This document shows, one piece after another, positions 9,214 to 18,605 of a stretch of 56,827 nt of DNA. The position numbers and the translations under genes are program-made. The DNA comes from Prevotella sp. Lineage in GTDB: Bacteria; Bacteroidota; Bacteroidia; Bacteroidales; Bacteroidaceae. The DNA lies in assembly GCA_017623655.1 (NCBI GenBank), contig JAGAON010000001.1, positions 108,233 through 165,059 of the forward strand, given 5' to 3'. How positions within the stretch are numbered: position 1 is the stretch's first letter; each line of letters starts with the position of its first letter. Under the pieces are notes generated by a model. That model was not told the DNA's origin. It made no database searches and worked only from the letters and a program-made list of their open reading frames with translations.

Positions 9214-9264
9214 TACTTTGAAAGAGTGTCCTCCCTGCGCTATGGCTTGGCGGACGCCGGAAAA

Positions 9265-10425
9265 ATGACTGTAATGATAGAGATACGCACCATTTCGACG
9301 CCTAAGGAGATAGGACGCTTTATTGATTTCCGTACCGAGTTGTATAAGGATGACCCTTATGCCGTGCCATATCTGTTTTCGGACGAGAAGAATACGCTGC
9401 TGCCCGGCAGCAATCCCGCCTTTGATTTCTGCGAGGCGGAGTATTACATGGCTTTCCGCGACGGCTGTCCCGTGGGCAGGGTTGCGGCTATCATCAACCG
9501 CCACGCCAACGAGAAATGGGGCAGGAAGAACGTGCGTTTCGGCTATTTTGACTTTGTTGACGACATGGAAGTGTCCGCCGCGCTCATAGAGAAGGTCAGG
9601 GAATACGGCCGCAGGCGCGGCATGGACACCATAATAGGCCCCATGGGCTTTACCGACCTCGACCGGGAGGGTATGCTGGTGGAGGGCTTTGACGTGATGG
9701 CCACCATGCACGCCAACCATAACTACGCCTATTACCAGAGGCACATCGAGGCGCTAGGATTCACGAAGGACAACGACTGGGTGCAGCAGCTGGTGAAAGT
9801 TCCGGAGCAAGTGCCTGAGAAGTTCGCGAAGATAACGTCGCTGATAGCCAAGAGATACCGCATAGTGCCGCGTAAACTCACAAAGCGCGACTTGCTGAAA
9901 GGCGGATACGGCAGGCGGTTCTTCCACATATTGAACGAGTGTTACAAGAATCTCTATGAGTTTTCGGAACTCTCCGAGGCGCAGATAGACAAGCTGATAA
10001 AGGAGTATCTGGGCATGGCCGACCTGAACCTCGTAACGTTTATCTTTGACGAGAGCGTCGTCTCATCCGACCCTACGGAGCAGATGGTGGGCTTCGGCGT
10101 AAGTTTCCCCTCGTTCTCCAAGGCTTTGCGCCGCACGGGTAATGGCAAGATGCTGCCTTTCGGGTGGCTGCACATGCTGCGGACGCTGCTGTTCCATGAC
10201 ACGGACACGGTGGATCTGCTGCTTATCGGCGTGCTGCCGGAGTACAGGGCGAAGGGTGCCAACGCCCTTGCGTTTGACGATTTGATAAGATGGTACCACA
10301 AGTACAAGTTCCGGTATGCCCTGACGCTCGCCATGATGGAGACAAACGACGGTGTGCTCTCGGCCTGGCAGCACTTTGACGCGCGTACCGTCAAGCGGCT
10401 GAGAAGCTATAAGGCCGCCCTGTAA
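9265..10425 (+). CDS. GNAT-fold acyltransferase-like protein
   Basis: About 386 aa from the ATG at 9265. The longer ORF from 9136 is rejected because a clear promoter lies within it, and its extra N-terminus is a low-quality hydrophobic stretch. The N-terminal half (EIRTISTPKEIGRFIDF onward) and the C-terminal half (LLLIGVLPEYRAKGAN, a GNAT-like acyl-CoA-binding pattern) fit a large Bacteroidetes family annotated as N-acetyltransferase-like. Substrate unknown. It is followed by parE after a 114-bp heptad-hairpin spacer. Confidence 0.75.
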   Translation: MTVMIEIRTISTPKEIGRFIDFRTELYKDDPYAVPYLFSDEKNTLLPGSNPAFDFCEAEYYMAFRDGCPVGRVAAIINRHANEKWGRKNVRFGYFDFVDDMEVSAALIEKVREYGRRRGMDTIIGPMGFTDLDREGMLVEGFDVMATMHANHNYAYYQRHIEALGFTKDNDWVQQLVKVPEQVPEKFAKITSLIAKRYRIVPRKLTKRDLLKGGYGRRFFHILNECYKNLYEFSELSEAQIDKLIKEYLGMADLNLVTFIFDESVVSSDPTEQMVGFGVSFPSFSKALRRTGNGKMLPFGWLHMLRTLLFHDTDTVDLLLIGVLPEYRAKGANALAFDDLIRWYHKYKFRYALTLAMMETNDGVLSAWQHFDARTVKRLRSYKAAL

Positions 10426-10440
10426 GGAATGACGGCTTGA

Positions 10441-10533
10441 GGTTGCCGGTTTAAGGTGGAAGGCCACCTTGCTTGTAACCGGACTCCAAAACGAAAGACC
10501 CATAACCCCGAACCAACAACCTTCAACCTTGAA
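10441..10533 (+). repeat. Heptad hairpin before parE
   Basis: Three G-strand heptads (GGTTGCC, GGTTTAA, GGTGGAA) at 10441-10461, then five contiguous C-strand heptads of the form CCNNNAA at 10499-10533. The last heptad ends 6 nt before the parE ATG. The two sides can pair imperfectly in RNA. Confidence 0.7.
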
Positions 10534-10539
10534 AAAACA

Positions 10540-12495
10540 ATGGCAGAGGAAACAACAGACAACATACAGCAGGTGGAATACACCGATGACAACATACGGA
10601 AGCTGTCGGACGTGGAGCATATACGTACCCGCCCCGGTATGTATATAGGCCGTCTGGGCGACGGCTCGCACGCCGAAGACGGCATATATGTGCTGCTGAA
10701 GGAGGCGATAGACAACTCCATAGACGAGTTCCGCATGAATGCCGGCAAGCGGATAGAGATAGAACTGACGGAGAACAGGGCCGTATCGCTGCGTGACTAC
10801 GGCCGCGGCATACCGCAGGGAAAGATGATAGAGGCGGTGAGCCAGCTCAATACGGGTGGCAAGTACGACTCAAAGGCGTTCAAGAAGTCCGTGGGCATGA
10901 ACGGCGTCGGCATCAAGGCGGTCAACTTCCTGTCGCGGAGATTCGAGGTAAGGTCATACCGTGACGGCATGGTGAGGACGGCAGTGTTCGAGTGCGGCAA
11001 CCTCATTGCCGACACGACAGAGCCTACCGGCGACGAGACGGGCACATACATTTTCTTTGAACCGGACCCCACGCTGTTCAGGAACTACGCCTTTCAGGCC
11101 GACATAGTGGAGACGATGCTCCGCAACTACACTTACCTCAACACGGGACTGGCCATCATGTTCAACGGCCGCCGCATCATTTCCCGCAACGGTTTGCAGG
11201 ACTTGTTGAAAGACCAGATGACTTCCGAACCGCTATACCCTATCGTTCACATGGCGGGTGAGGACATAGAGATAGCCTTTACGCACACCAACCAGAACGG
11301 AGAGGAATACGATTCCTTCGTCAACGGCCAGCATACGACGCAGGGAGGTACGCACCAGTCGGCGTTCAAGGAACACATCGCCAAGACAATCAAGGAGTAC
11401 TTCGGCAAATATGAGTACGGAGACATACGCAACGGGCTTGTGGCGGCGATAGCGGTGAATGTGGAGGAACCGATATTCGAGTCCCAGACGAAAATCAAAC
11501 TCGGCTCGCTCACCATGTCACCGGAAGGCGTTTCCGTAAACAAATACGTGGGTGACTTCGTGAAAACGGAGGTAGATAACTTCCTGCACCGTAACCTTGA
11601 CGTGGCAAACGTGATAGAAGAGAAGGTGAAAACGTCCGAACGGGAGCGCAAAGCCATGGCGGGCGTGGCGAAACTGGCACGTGAACGCGCCAAGAAGGCA
11701 AACCTGCACAACCGCAAGCTGCGCGACTGCCGTGTGCATTATTCCGACCCCAAGGGCGACAGAAGGGAGGAGTCGTGCATCTTTATCACCGAGGGCGACT
11801 CGGCAAGCGGCAGCATCACGAAGAGCCGCGACGTCAATACGCAGGCCGTTTTCTCGCTGCGCGGCAAGCCGTTGAACTGCTACGGCCTGACGAAGAAGGT
11901 AGTCTATGAGAACGAAGAGTTCAACCTCTTGCAGGCAGCGCTTGACATTGAGGACGGACTTGACAACCTCCGGTACAACAAAGTCATTGTGGCTACGGAC
12001 GCGGATGTCGATGGAATGCACATCCGTCTGCTTACCATCACCTTCTTCCTGCAATTCTTTCCCGAACTGATAAAGAAGGGACACGTCTTCGTTTTGCAGA
12101 CACCACTGTTCCGGGTGCGTAACAAACGCACCAAGGTAAAGAACAAGAAGGTAGTCGCCGAGGAGGACATAAAGCTGAAAGAGCGTGGCGAGAAGCCCAA
12201 GGACTTCATCACACGCTACTGCTATTCCGATGAGGAAAGACAGGCGGCGATAGCGGAATTGGGTCCCGACCCGGAGATAACGCGCTTCAAAGGGCTTGGG
12301 GAAATATCGCCGGATGAGTTCGCCGGCTTCATAGGGCCGGACATACGGCTGGAACAAGTGAAGCTGCACAAGAGCGACGAGGTGGAGAAACTGCTGGCAT
12401 ATTACATGGGTAAGAACAGCATGGAGCGCCAGAACTTCATCATCGACAACCTTGTCATAGAGGAAGACATACCTGAGGAGGACGTGTATGAGTAA
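10540..12495 (+). CDS. parE: DNA topoisomerase IV subunit B
   Basis: About 651 aa from the ATG at 10540; the upstream ORF extension runs through the heptad repeat and is not protein-like. The N-terminal GHKL ATPase domain has [12 protein letters not shown] and the GVGIKAVN loop. The TOPRIM part has EGDSASGS, and [10 protein letters not shown] binds Mg. The [12 protein letters not shown] start and missing GyrB-type insert point to ParE, not GyrB. With ParC it unlinks daughter chromosomes. parC is not in the window. Confidence 0.93.
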   Translation: MAEETTDNIQQVEYTDDNIRKLSDVEHIRTRPGMYIGRLGDGSHAEDGIYVLLKEAIDNSIDEFRMNAGKRIEIELTENRAVSLRDYGRGIPQGKMIEAVSQLNTGGKYDSKAFKKSVGMNGVGIKAVNFLSRRFEVRSYRDGMVRTAVFECGNLIADTTEPTGDETGTYIFFEPDPTLFRNYAFQADIVETMLRNYTYLNTGLAIMFNGRRIISRNGLQDLLKDQMTSEPLYPIVHMAGEDIEIAFTHTNQNGEEYDSFVNGQHTTQGGTHQSAFKEHIAKTIKEYFGKYEYGDIRNGLVAAIAVNVEEPIFESQTKIKLGSLTMSPEGVSVNKYVGDFVKTEVDNFLHRNLDVANVIEEKVKTSERERKAMAGVAKLARERAKKANLHNRKLRDCRVHYSDPKGDRREESCIFITEGDSASGSITKSRDVNTQAVFSLRGKPLNCYGLTKKVVYENEEFNLLQAALDIEDGLDNLRYNKVIVATDADVDGMHIRLLTITFFLQFFPELIKKGHVFVLQTPLFRVRNKRTKVKNKKVVAEEDIKLKERGEKPKDFITRYCYSDEERQAAIAELGPDPEITRFKGLGEISPDEFAGFIGPDIRLEQVKLHKSDEVEKLLAYYMGKNSMERQNFIIDNLVIEEDIPEEDVYE

Positions 12496-12496
12496 A

Positions 12497-12597
12497 GGTT
12501 TTAGGTTTATGGTTATGGGTTGTGGGTTTTAGGCCATGCCGCCAACAGCACAATCTGAAAGACCTTAAACCGTCAACCGATAACCTTCAACCTGTAA
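12497..12597 (+). repeat. Heptad hairpin before the dihydrouridine synthase gene
   Basis: Five contiguous GGTTNNN heptads at 12497-12531, a 31-bp loop, then five contiguous CCNNNAA heptads at 12563-12597, ending 5 nt before the ATG. The two sides pair over about 31 bp with some mismatches. Same design as at 10441-10533. Confidence 0.75.
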
Positions 12598-12602
12598 GAA
12601 CA

Positions 12603-13589
12603 ATGACAATCGGCAACATAGACTTAGGAGACAGGCCGCTGTTCCTTGCTCCCATGGAGGATGTCACGGACATAGGCTTCCGCAAACTTTGCAAACGCTT
12701 TGGCGCGGCGATGGTATATACCGAGTTCGTGGCGGCCGAGGCGTTGGTGCGTTCGGTAAAGGCTACGGTGCGGAAACTGGCCATCAGCGATGAGGAACGC
12801 CCCGTGGGAATACAAATTTACGGCCGTACCACGGCGGACGTGGTGGAGGCCGCCCGCATTGTTGAGGCCGAGGCGCATCCCGATGTCATAGACCTTAACT
12901 TCGGATGTCCGGTAAAGAAAGTCGCCGGAAAGGGCGCGGGAGCGGGGATGTTGCAGAACATACCGCTCATGCTTGACATGACCGCGGAGGTGGTCAAGGC
13001 CGTAAACACGCCTGTCACGGTAAAGACCAGGCTGGGATGGAACAGTGACAGCCTTGTCATCACCACCCTTGCGGAGCAGCTTCAGGACTGCGGCATACAG
13101 GCGTTGACCATACATGGCCGCACAAGGGCGCAGATGTACACCGGTGAGGCGGACTGGACGCTTATCGGGGAAGTGAAGAACAATCCGCGGATTACCATCC
13201 CCGTCATCGGCAACGGCGACATAACATCCCTTGAACAGGCCGACATGGCTTTCGACAAGTACGGCGTTGACGCTGTGATGATAGGCCGCGCCACATTCGG
13301 GCAGCCGTGGATATTCTCCCGTTCCGCCACCTGCGGCGAGGGAGGTGAGGCTCTTACGCCGCAGCAGAAGATCGACATCCTGCTGGAACTGCTGCAAATC
13401 AACCGCCAGTATATAGGCGATGACTACCGCGCCATACTCCACACGCGGCGTCATCTCGCCTCCACTCCCGTGTTCAAAGGCATCCCCGACTTTCGCCAGA
13501 CACGCATAAAGATGCTCCGTGCCGACACGGTTGAGGAACTGGAAGGCATATTGGAGGGACTGAAAAACGGCCCGTTACTGGGAAGATAA
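12603..13589 (+). CDS. dusB: tRNA-dihydrouridine synthase, DusB-like
   Basis: About 328 aa from the ATG at 12603. FMN-dependent reduction of uridine in tRNA D-loops. TIM-barrel motifs: APMEDVTDIGFR at the N-terminus, DLNFGCPVKKVAGKGAGAGM (with the catalytic Cys), TVKTRLGW, and IHGRTRAQMYTG. The subgroup (DusB) is inferred. The longer ORF from 12522 runs through the heptad repeat and is rejected. It is probably transcribed with parE and ends at a perfect 17-bp hairpin. Confidence 0.92.
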   Translation: MTIGNIDLGDRPLFLAPMEDVTDIGFRKLCKRFGAAMVYTEFVAAEALVRSVKATVRKLAISDEERPVGIQIYGRTTADVVEAARIVEAEAHPDVIDLNFGCPVKKVAGKGAGAGMLQNIPLMLDMTAEVVKAVNTPVTVKTRLGWNSDSLVITTLAEQLQDCGIQALTIHGRTRAQMYTGEADWTLIGEVKNNPRITIPVIGNGDITSLEQADMAFDKYGVDAVMIGRATFGQPWIFSRSATCGEGGEALTPQQKIDILLELLQINRQYIGDDYRAILHTRRHLASTPVFKGIPDFRQTRIKMLRADTVEELEGILEGLKNGPLLGR

Positions 13590-13592
13590 TAA

Positions 13593-13629
13593 TCTCCGGG
13601 TTATCCGGAAATTCCGGATAACCCGGAGA
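13593..13629 (+). terminator. Perfect hairpin after the dus gene
   Basis: A 17-bp perfect stem (TCTCCGGGTTATCCGGA) with a 3-nt loop. There is no long T run, and argB starts 12 bp later, so it could also act as an RNA processing or stability site. Confidence 0.6.
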
Positions 13630-13641
13630 AACGTTATTAAT

Positions 13642-14442
13642 ATGAAAGAAACACTTACCATAGTAAAAGTCGGCGGTGCCGTGGTTGAAGACCCGGAGCA
13701 GCTCGCCGCACTCCTTGAAAACTTCTCCGCCATCAGCGGAAAGAAACTGCTTGTGCACGGCGGAGGACGCCGCGCCACCAAGATAGCCGCCAGTCTCGGC
13801 ATTGAAAGCCACATGATTGGCGGGCGACGCATAACCGACGTCGATATGCTCTCTGTCGTAACGATGGTCTATGGAGGCCTTGTCAACAAGAACATAGTGG
13901 CCAAACTGCAAGCAATCGGCGTCAACGCCCTCGGACTTACAGGCGCGGACATGAATGTAATACGCTCACACAAGCGGCCGTTGAAGAAAGTACGCATGGA
14001 CGACGGCACAGAGCAGATGGTCGATTTCGGCTTCGTGGGCGACGTGGACAGTGCCGACGGCGACCGTCTCGCCCTGCTCATAGACAGCGGGATAGTGCCT
14101 GTCGTGGCTCCTCTGACACATGACGGCGAGGGGAACATACTCAACACCAACGCCGACACCATGGCCTCCACGGTGGCGAAGGCATTGGCCGGCAAGTACG
14201 ACGTGACCCTTATCTTCTCCTTCGAGAAACAGGGCGTGCTGTCAAATCCCGACGATGACAACAGCGTAATACCCGCCATCACGCGCGAGTCATATATAAA
14301 GTATGTGGAAGACGGCGTGATTTCCGGCGGAATGATGCCCAAGATAGAAAACTCCCTCGAAGCAGTCGAGGCGGGAGTGAAACGTGTCATCATCACCCTC
14401 GCCACCAAGATAGACGGCAAACACGGGACGGTTATAAATTAA
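13642..14442 (+). CDS. argB: Acetylglutamate (or succinylglutamate) kinase
   Basis: 266 aa, amino-acid kinase fold. Phosphorylates the gamma-carboxyl of N-acylglutamate, the second step of arginine synthesis. Motifs: KVGGAVVEDP, the glycine-rich VHGGGRR, and NTNADTMAS near the nucleotide site. In Bacteroides the pathway uses N-succinyl rather than N-acetyl intermediates, so the substrate may be N-succinylglutamate; the sequence alone does not decide. No other arg biosynthesis gene is adjacent. The ORF-less inverted-repeat element begins 3 bp after its stop codon. Confidence 0.93.
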   Translation: MKETLTIVKVGGAVVEDPEQLAALLENFSAISGKKLLVHGGGRRATKIAASLGIESHMIGGRRITDVDMLSVVTMVYGGLVNKNIVAKLQAIGVNALGLTGADMNVIRSHKRPLKKVRMDDGTEQMVDFGFVGDVDSADGDRLALLIDSGIVPVVAPLTHDGEGNILNTNADTMASTVAKALAGKYDVTLIFSFEKQGVLSNPDDDNSVIPAITRESYIKYVEDGVISGGMMPKIENSLEAVEAGVKRVIITLATKIDGKHGTVIN

Positions 14443-14444
14443 GG

Positions 14445-14567
14445 AATTAAAAATTAAGAGTTGAAAATTAAAAATTGTGATTACCATACAAGCCATAAAC
14501 AAGAAGCGGGCGCAAGGTATAAGCACTCCGTCATGTAATCACAATTTTTAATTTTCAACTCTTAATT
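14445..14567. mobile_element. ORF-less 123-bp inverted-repeat element, relative of the four-helix-bundle element
   Basis: A perfect 33-bp inverted repeat (14452-14484 with 14535-14567) around a 50-bp unique core. The left arm over 40 bp (14445-14484) matches the right arm of the element at 38826-39342 at about 33 of 40 positions. Both families end inward in TGATTAC. It sits tightly between argB and the sigma-factor gene. It may also act as a terminator. Confidence 0.7.
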
Positions 14568-14583
14568 GTTAAGTATAAGTGGA

Positions 14584-15066
14584 ATGCTCGACGTGAAGCG
14601 TGACATATTGCCCCTCAAGAACGCCATGTACCGCATGGCGCTACGCATCACGTCCGGCAGTCATGAGGCGGAAGACGTCGTGCAGGACGTGATAATCAAG
14701 CTGTGGAATATGCGTGACCGCCTTGACGATGTCGATAACCTCGAAGCCTTTGCCATGCGCATGACACGCAACCTTGCCATCGACCGCCGGCGTATGCAGG
14801 CCAACCGTACCGAGTCGCTCGACGCGGCGATGGAGCAACCGCAGGCCGACAACGGAGACAGTGAGGCGCGGGAGCAGGTGGAAAGCATAAGGAAGATAAT
14901 GCAGCTGTTGCCGGAGAAGCAACGCTCCGCCATGCATTTGCGTGACTTTGAGGGGTACAGCTACAAGGAGATAGCCGACATCCTCACCATGACGGAAGAC
15001 CAGGTGAAGGTAAACATCTTCCGGGCAAGACAATTCATAAAATCAAAGTTAACACCTTTTAACTGA
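14584..15066 (+). CDS. ECF-type RNA polymerase sigma factor
   Basis: About 160 aa from the ATG at 14584; an upstream TTG at 14566 lies at the end of the inverted repeat and is less likely. Sigma region 2 (AEDVVQDVIIKLWNMRDRL) and region 4 helix-turn-helix (EGYSYKEIADILTMTEDQVKVN) are clear. The next gene encodes a small protein with one membrane segment, a usual arrangement for a sigma factor and its membrane regulator. Target genes are unknown. Confidence 0.92.
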   Translation: MLDVKRDILPLKNAMYRMALRITSGSHEAEDVVQDVIIKLWNMRDRLDDVDNLEAFAMRMTRNLAIDRRRMQANRTESLDAAMEQPQADNGDSEAREQVESIRKIMQLLPEKQRSAMHLRDFEGYSYKEIADILTMTEDQVKVNIFRARQFIKSKLTPFN

Positions 15067-15163
15067 TAATGCTGTAACTTTTTGCCCCTCCCATCCGTCT
15101 CTGAATATAGAAGCAGGCGCAAAAGGTCGTTTGCAAAGCAACAGAGAAAGAACCGCAAAAACA

Positions 15164-15655
15164 ATGACAATGGACTATACATACATAGAACAACTGCTTG
15201 AAAAGTACTTCGAGTGCGAGACGTCACTCGGTGAAGAGCAGGTGCTCCGTGCGTTTTTCGCGCAGGAGGACGTTCCGGTACGCCTGTTGCCATACCGCCG
15301 GCTCTTTGTGGAGGCGGCGCAAAATGTTGCAGGGGAGACGCTCGGCAGTGCGTTTGACGAGAAAATCCTCAGCCTTATCAGCGAGCAGGAGGCAATGCAG
15401 CCCCTTCGCGTAAAAGCCCGTGTGGTGACCATGCAGCGCCGTTTGAGACCGCTTTACAAGGCTGCGGCCTGCGTAGCCGTGGTGCTTGCGCTCGGTCAGG
15501 CGGCGCAGATGCCTTACAGCGGGGGTGCGGCTGAGCAGGAGAACATAGCCGGCGTCATTAAGAATCCTGACATAAAGCAGGGACAGAATGCCGTGGCCAA
15601 GACAGATTCCGCTGCCACAGCCGACAAGGTCACGCCGCTCCCGGTGGCTAACTGA
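15164..15655 (+). CDS. Small single-span membrane protein, likely sigma-factor partner
   Basis: About 163 aa from the ATG at 15164 (another at 15170). The N-terminal cytosolic part has a short helical start (YIEQLLEKYFECETSLGEEQ) that is common in Bacteroidetes genes downstream of ECF factors. A single membrane helix lies near LYKAAACVAVVLALGQAA, and the tail is short and Ala/Lys-rich. Role as anti-sigma or regulator is inferred from position. A second pair of the same layout lies at 51776-52989. Confidence 0.7.
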   Translation: MTMDYTYIEQLLEKYFECETSLGEEQVLRAFFAQEDVPVRLLPYRRLFVEAAQNVAGETLGSAFDEKILSLISEQEAMQPLRVKARVVTMQRRLRPLYKAAACVAVVLALGQAAQMPYSGGAAEQENIAGVIKNPDIKQGQNAVAKTDSAATADKVTPLPVAN

Positions 15656-15829
15656 CGCGCCGGCAACGGGGAAAGGAAAACCCGGTTGCGGCGTCAACAG
15701 ATGAAGACAATATTTTTCTATGCTTAATACCTATACAAAAAACAAATCTTAAAAGCAATTATTAAAACACTTTCTGCCGTAAACCCGTGACGGGTGAGTG
15801 GGCAGTTGCAATCTTTTTATGACGATATT

Positions 15830-15870
15830 GGAAGGCTTTTGGTAGGAATACCGATGCCTTCCTTTATTTT
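15830..15870 (+). terminator. Intrinsic terminator downstream of the sigma-factor pair
   Basis: GGAAGGC pairs with GCCTTCC across a 19-nt loop, followed by a run of T. A weaker hairpin (near 15653-15700) directly follows the stop codon. Nothing else is seen in 15656-15956. Confidence 0.6.
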
Positions 15871-15956
15871 TTTGCCCGTTTCCCCGGGCGTTTTTCTCTT
15901 TCTTTCTTACCGCCAAAAATACCCGGCAGTTTTTTCGCCGTGCCCCCGCGGTGTGG

Positions 15957-16044
15957 TGAAAGAGGCCTTTTTACAGTGTGAACAGGTGCTGATTACACTG
16001 TAAAAGGGCCTCTTTTGCAAGGTAATCAGCACCCTTTTGCAAGA
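15957..16044. repeat. R22 array c: four 22-bp units
   Basis: Four units, including AAAGAGGCCTTTTT and AAAAGGGCCTCTTTT types that carry the A/G-rich arm on both sides. It lies between the terminator and the pnp promoter. Confidence 0.88.
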
Positions 16045-16163
16045 TGTTGGCAATGACGGCGTTATGTGGCGTCGTGCGGCTCGCTCCTGCGGCGTGTCCG
16101 TATGCGCCGGTGAACGGCGGAAACTCAAAAAACGCCCGAAGTGCATAAATAATGTTAAAAACG

Positions 16164-16194
16164 TTGCGCAATCCGCTGAAATTCCGTATCTTTG
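16164..16194 (+). promoter_or_regulatory. Bacteroidetes promoter for pnp
   Basis: TTG at 16164-16166, 20 bp, TATCTTTG at 16187-16194; leaves an 80-nt leader before pnp. Confidence 0.75.
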
Positions 16195-16281
16195 TACGGA
16201 TAAACAAGATTTTTATGCCGGCGTGGCGTTGCCGCGCCAACAGATGTAAGTTAAAACAATAAAGATTTTCAAAACGATTCG

Positions 16282-18510
16282 ATGAATGTAATTACGAAGA
16301 CCGTCTCCCTGCCTGATGGACGCACCATCACCATCGAGACCGGAAAGCTGGCCAAGCAGGCTGACGGCTCATGCACGTTGCGCATGGGCAACACCATGCT
16401 CCTTGCCACCGTATGTGCCGCAAAAGACGCAGTGCCGGGCACAGACTTTATGCCACTGCAGGTAGAGTACCGCGAGCAGTATGCCGCAGCAGGCCGTTTC
16501 CCCGGTGGCTTCACCAAGAGGGAGGGAAAGGCCAATGACGATGAGATTCTCACCTGCCGTCTTGTGGATCGCGCCTTGCGTCCGCTCTTCCCCGGTGACT
16601 ATCATGCCGAGGTTTATGTTAACGTGATACTCTTCAGCGCCGACGGCGTTGACCAGCCCGATGCGCTTGCCGGTTTCGCCGCTTCTTGCGCCCTGGCTTG
16701 CTCTGACATACCTTTTGAATGCCCTATTTCCGAAGTCCGCGTGGCGAGAATAGGCGGCGAATACGTCATAAACCCGACCAAGGAGCAGATGGCTGAGGCC
16801 GATATGGACCTCATGGTGGGCGCGACCGCCGAGAATATCATGATGGTTGAGGGCGAGATGAAGGAGGTTCAGGAGGTTGACCTGCTCAATGCACTCAAGG
16901 CGGCGCATGAGGCTATCAAGCCGATGTGCCAGCTGCAGGTGGAGCTTATGAAGGAACTCGGCACCGACGTGAAGCGTGAATACTGCCACGAGGTGAACGA
17001 CGACGAGCTGAAAGAGCAGGTGAAGGCCGAGTGCTACCAGAAGGCTTACGACGTGGTGAAGCAGGCTTTGGAGAAGCACGCACGCGCAGAGGCCTTCGAG
17101 GCGATAATAACCGAGTTCAAGGAGAAGTACGCCGCAGCCCACAGCGAGCTGACGGAAGACGAGCTGGAAGAGAAGAATGCCCTCGCCGACAAGTACTACC
17201 ACGACGTGGAGCGTGACGCAATGCGCCGCTGCATACTTGACGAAGGCGTGCGCCTTGACGGCCGTAAGACAACGGACATACGCCCGATATGGTGCGAGGT
17301 GTCGCCGTTGCCGATGCCGCACGGAAGCTCTATCTTCACCCGCGGCGAGACACAGTCGCTCACAACGTGTACACTCGGAACGAAACTGGACGAGAAACTC
17401 GTTGACGATGTGCTGGAACGTTCATACCAGCGCTTCCTCCTTCACTATAACTTCCCGCCGTTCTGCACCGGCGAAGCCAAGGCACAGCGCGGCGTGGGAC
17501 GCCGTGAGATAGGCCACGGACACCTCGCATGGCGCGGACTGAAAGGCCAGATACCCGCCGACTTCCCTTACACCGTGCGTCTGGTGAGCCAGATACTGGA
17601 GTCAAACGGCTCTTCCTCAATGGCTACCGTGTGCGCAGGCACACTGGCACTGATGGACGCCGGCGTTCCGATGAAGAAGCCTGTCAGCGGCATTGCGATG
17701 GGACTTATAAAGAACCCCGGCGAGGATAAGTACGCCGTCCTGTCGGACATCCTCGGCGATGAGGACCACTTGGGCGACATGGACTTCAAGACTACCGGCA
17801 CGAAGGACGGCCTTACAGCCACCCAGATGGACATAAAGTGCGACGGACTGTCATACGAAATCCTTGAGAAGGCGTTGATGCAGGCCAAGGCCGGACGTGA
17901 GCACATCCTCGGATGTATCACCGATACCATAGCCGAGCCGCGTCCGGAGCTCAAGCCGCACGTACCGCGCATCGTGCAGATAGAGATACCTAAGGAGTTC
18001 ATCGGCGCGATAATCGGCCCCGGAGGCAAGATTATACAGCAGATGCAGGAGGACACCGGCGCCACAATCACCATCGACGAGGAAGACGGTGTGGGCAAGG
18101 TACAGGTGTCAGGACCTGACAAGGCGTCCATCGACGCGGCTCTCGGAAAGATCAAGACCATTGTGGCCGTGCCGGAGATAGGCGAGGTTTATGACGGCGT
18201 GGTACGCTCGGTAATGCCTTACGGATGCTTCGTCGAGATACTGCCGGGCAAGGATGGCCTGCTGCACATATCCGAAATAGACTGGAAGAGGCTTGAAACC
18301 GTTGAGGAGGCAGGCATCAAGGAGGGTGACACTTTGCAGGTCAAGCTGCTTGACATCGACCAGAAGACGGGCAAATACAAGCTCTCCCGCAAGGTGCTCC
18401 TTGACAAGCCGGAGGGTTATGTGGAGCGCGAGAGACGCCCAAGACCCGAGCGCAGGCCCCGTCCTGACCGCGGTGACCGCGACCATAACCGTCACAACGG
18501 ACAGGAATAA
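16282..18510 (+). CDS. pnp: Polyribonucleotide nucleotidyltransferase (PNPase)
   Basis: 742 aa. A 3'-to-5' phosphorolytic exoribonuclease for RNA turnover. Two RNase PH domains (about 10-230 and 325-555) flank an all-helical linker. A KH domain with the [10 protein letters not shown] loop (about 565-630) and an S1 domain (about 640-705) bind RNA. The tail is a short Arg/Pro/Asp-rich stretch. Catalytic-site residues of the second PH domain fall in the region of [15 protein letters not shown]. Own promoter and terminator suggest single-gene transcription. Its leader could carry autoregulation by cleavage, but no obvious stem is seen. Confidence 0.96.
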   Translation: MNVITKTVSLPDGRTITIETGKLAKQADGSCTLRMGNTMLLATVCAAKDAVPGTDFMPLQVEYREQYAAAGRFPGGFTKREGKANDDEILTCRLVDRALRPLFPGDYHAEVYVNVILFSADGVDQPDALAGFAASCALACSDIPFECPISEVRVARIGGEYVINPTKEQMAEADMDLMVGATAENIMMVEGEMKEVQEVDLLNALKAAHEAIKPMCQLQVELMKELGTDVKREYCHEVNDDELKEQVKAECYQKAYDVVKQALEKHARAEAFEAIITEFKEKYAAAHSELTEDELEEKNALADKYYHDVERDAMRRCILDEGVRLDGRKTTDIRPIWCEVSPLPMPHGSSIFTRGETQSLTTCTLGTKLDEKLVDDVLERSYQRFLLHYNFPPFCTGEAKAQRGVGRREIGHGHLAWRGLKGQIPADFPYTVRLVSQILESNGSSSMATVCAGTLALMDAGVPMKKPVSGIAMGLIKNPGEDKYAVLSDILGDEDHLGDMDFKTTGTKDGLTATQMDIKCDGLSYEILEKALMQAKAGREHILGCITDTIAEPRPELKPHVPRIVQIEIPKEFIGAIIGPGGKIIQQMQEDTGATITIDEEDGVGKVQVSGPDKASIDAALGKIKTIVAVPEIGEVYDGVVRSVMPYGCFVEILPGKDGLLHISEIDWKRLETVEEAGIKEGDTLQVKLLDIDQKTGKYKLSRKVLLDKPEGYVERERRPRPERRPRPDRGDRDHNRHNGQE

Positions 18511-18531
18511 GGCGCGGAAAACATAATGATT

Positions 18532-18586
18532 AGCCCCACCCCCAGCCTCTACATCAACAAGAGAGGGCGGGGGAGGGGCTTTTTTA
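18532..18586 (+). terminator. Intrinsic terminator after pnp
   Basis: Long G+C-rich stem: AGCCCCACCCCCAGCCTCT pairs with AGAGAGGGCGGGGGAGGGGCT, then TTTTTT. Confidence 0.85.
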
Positions 18587-18605
18587 ATGCGACAATCTTT
18601 ACATT

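Noticed and set aside
9136-9264. N-terminal hydrophobic extension of the GNAT-like protein as a membrane anchor
   Set aside because: A good promoter (9184-9213) lies within it, so the region is most likely not translated.
10456-10539. Upstream extension of the parE frame (and 12522-12602 for the dus gene)
   Set aside because: They translate the heptad repeat and add residues absent from the families; the internal ATGs give normal N-termini.
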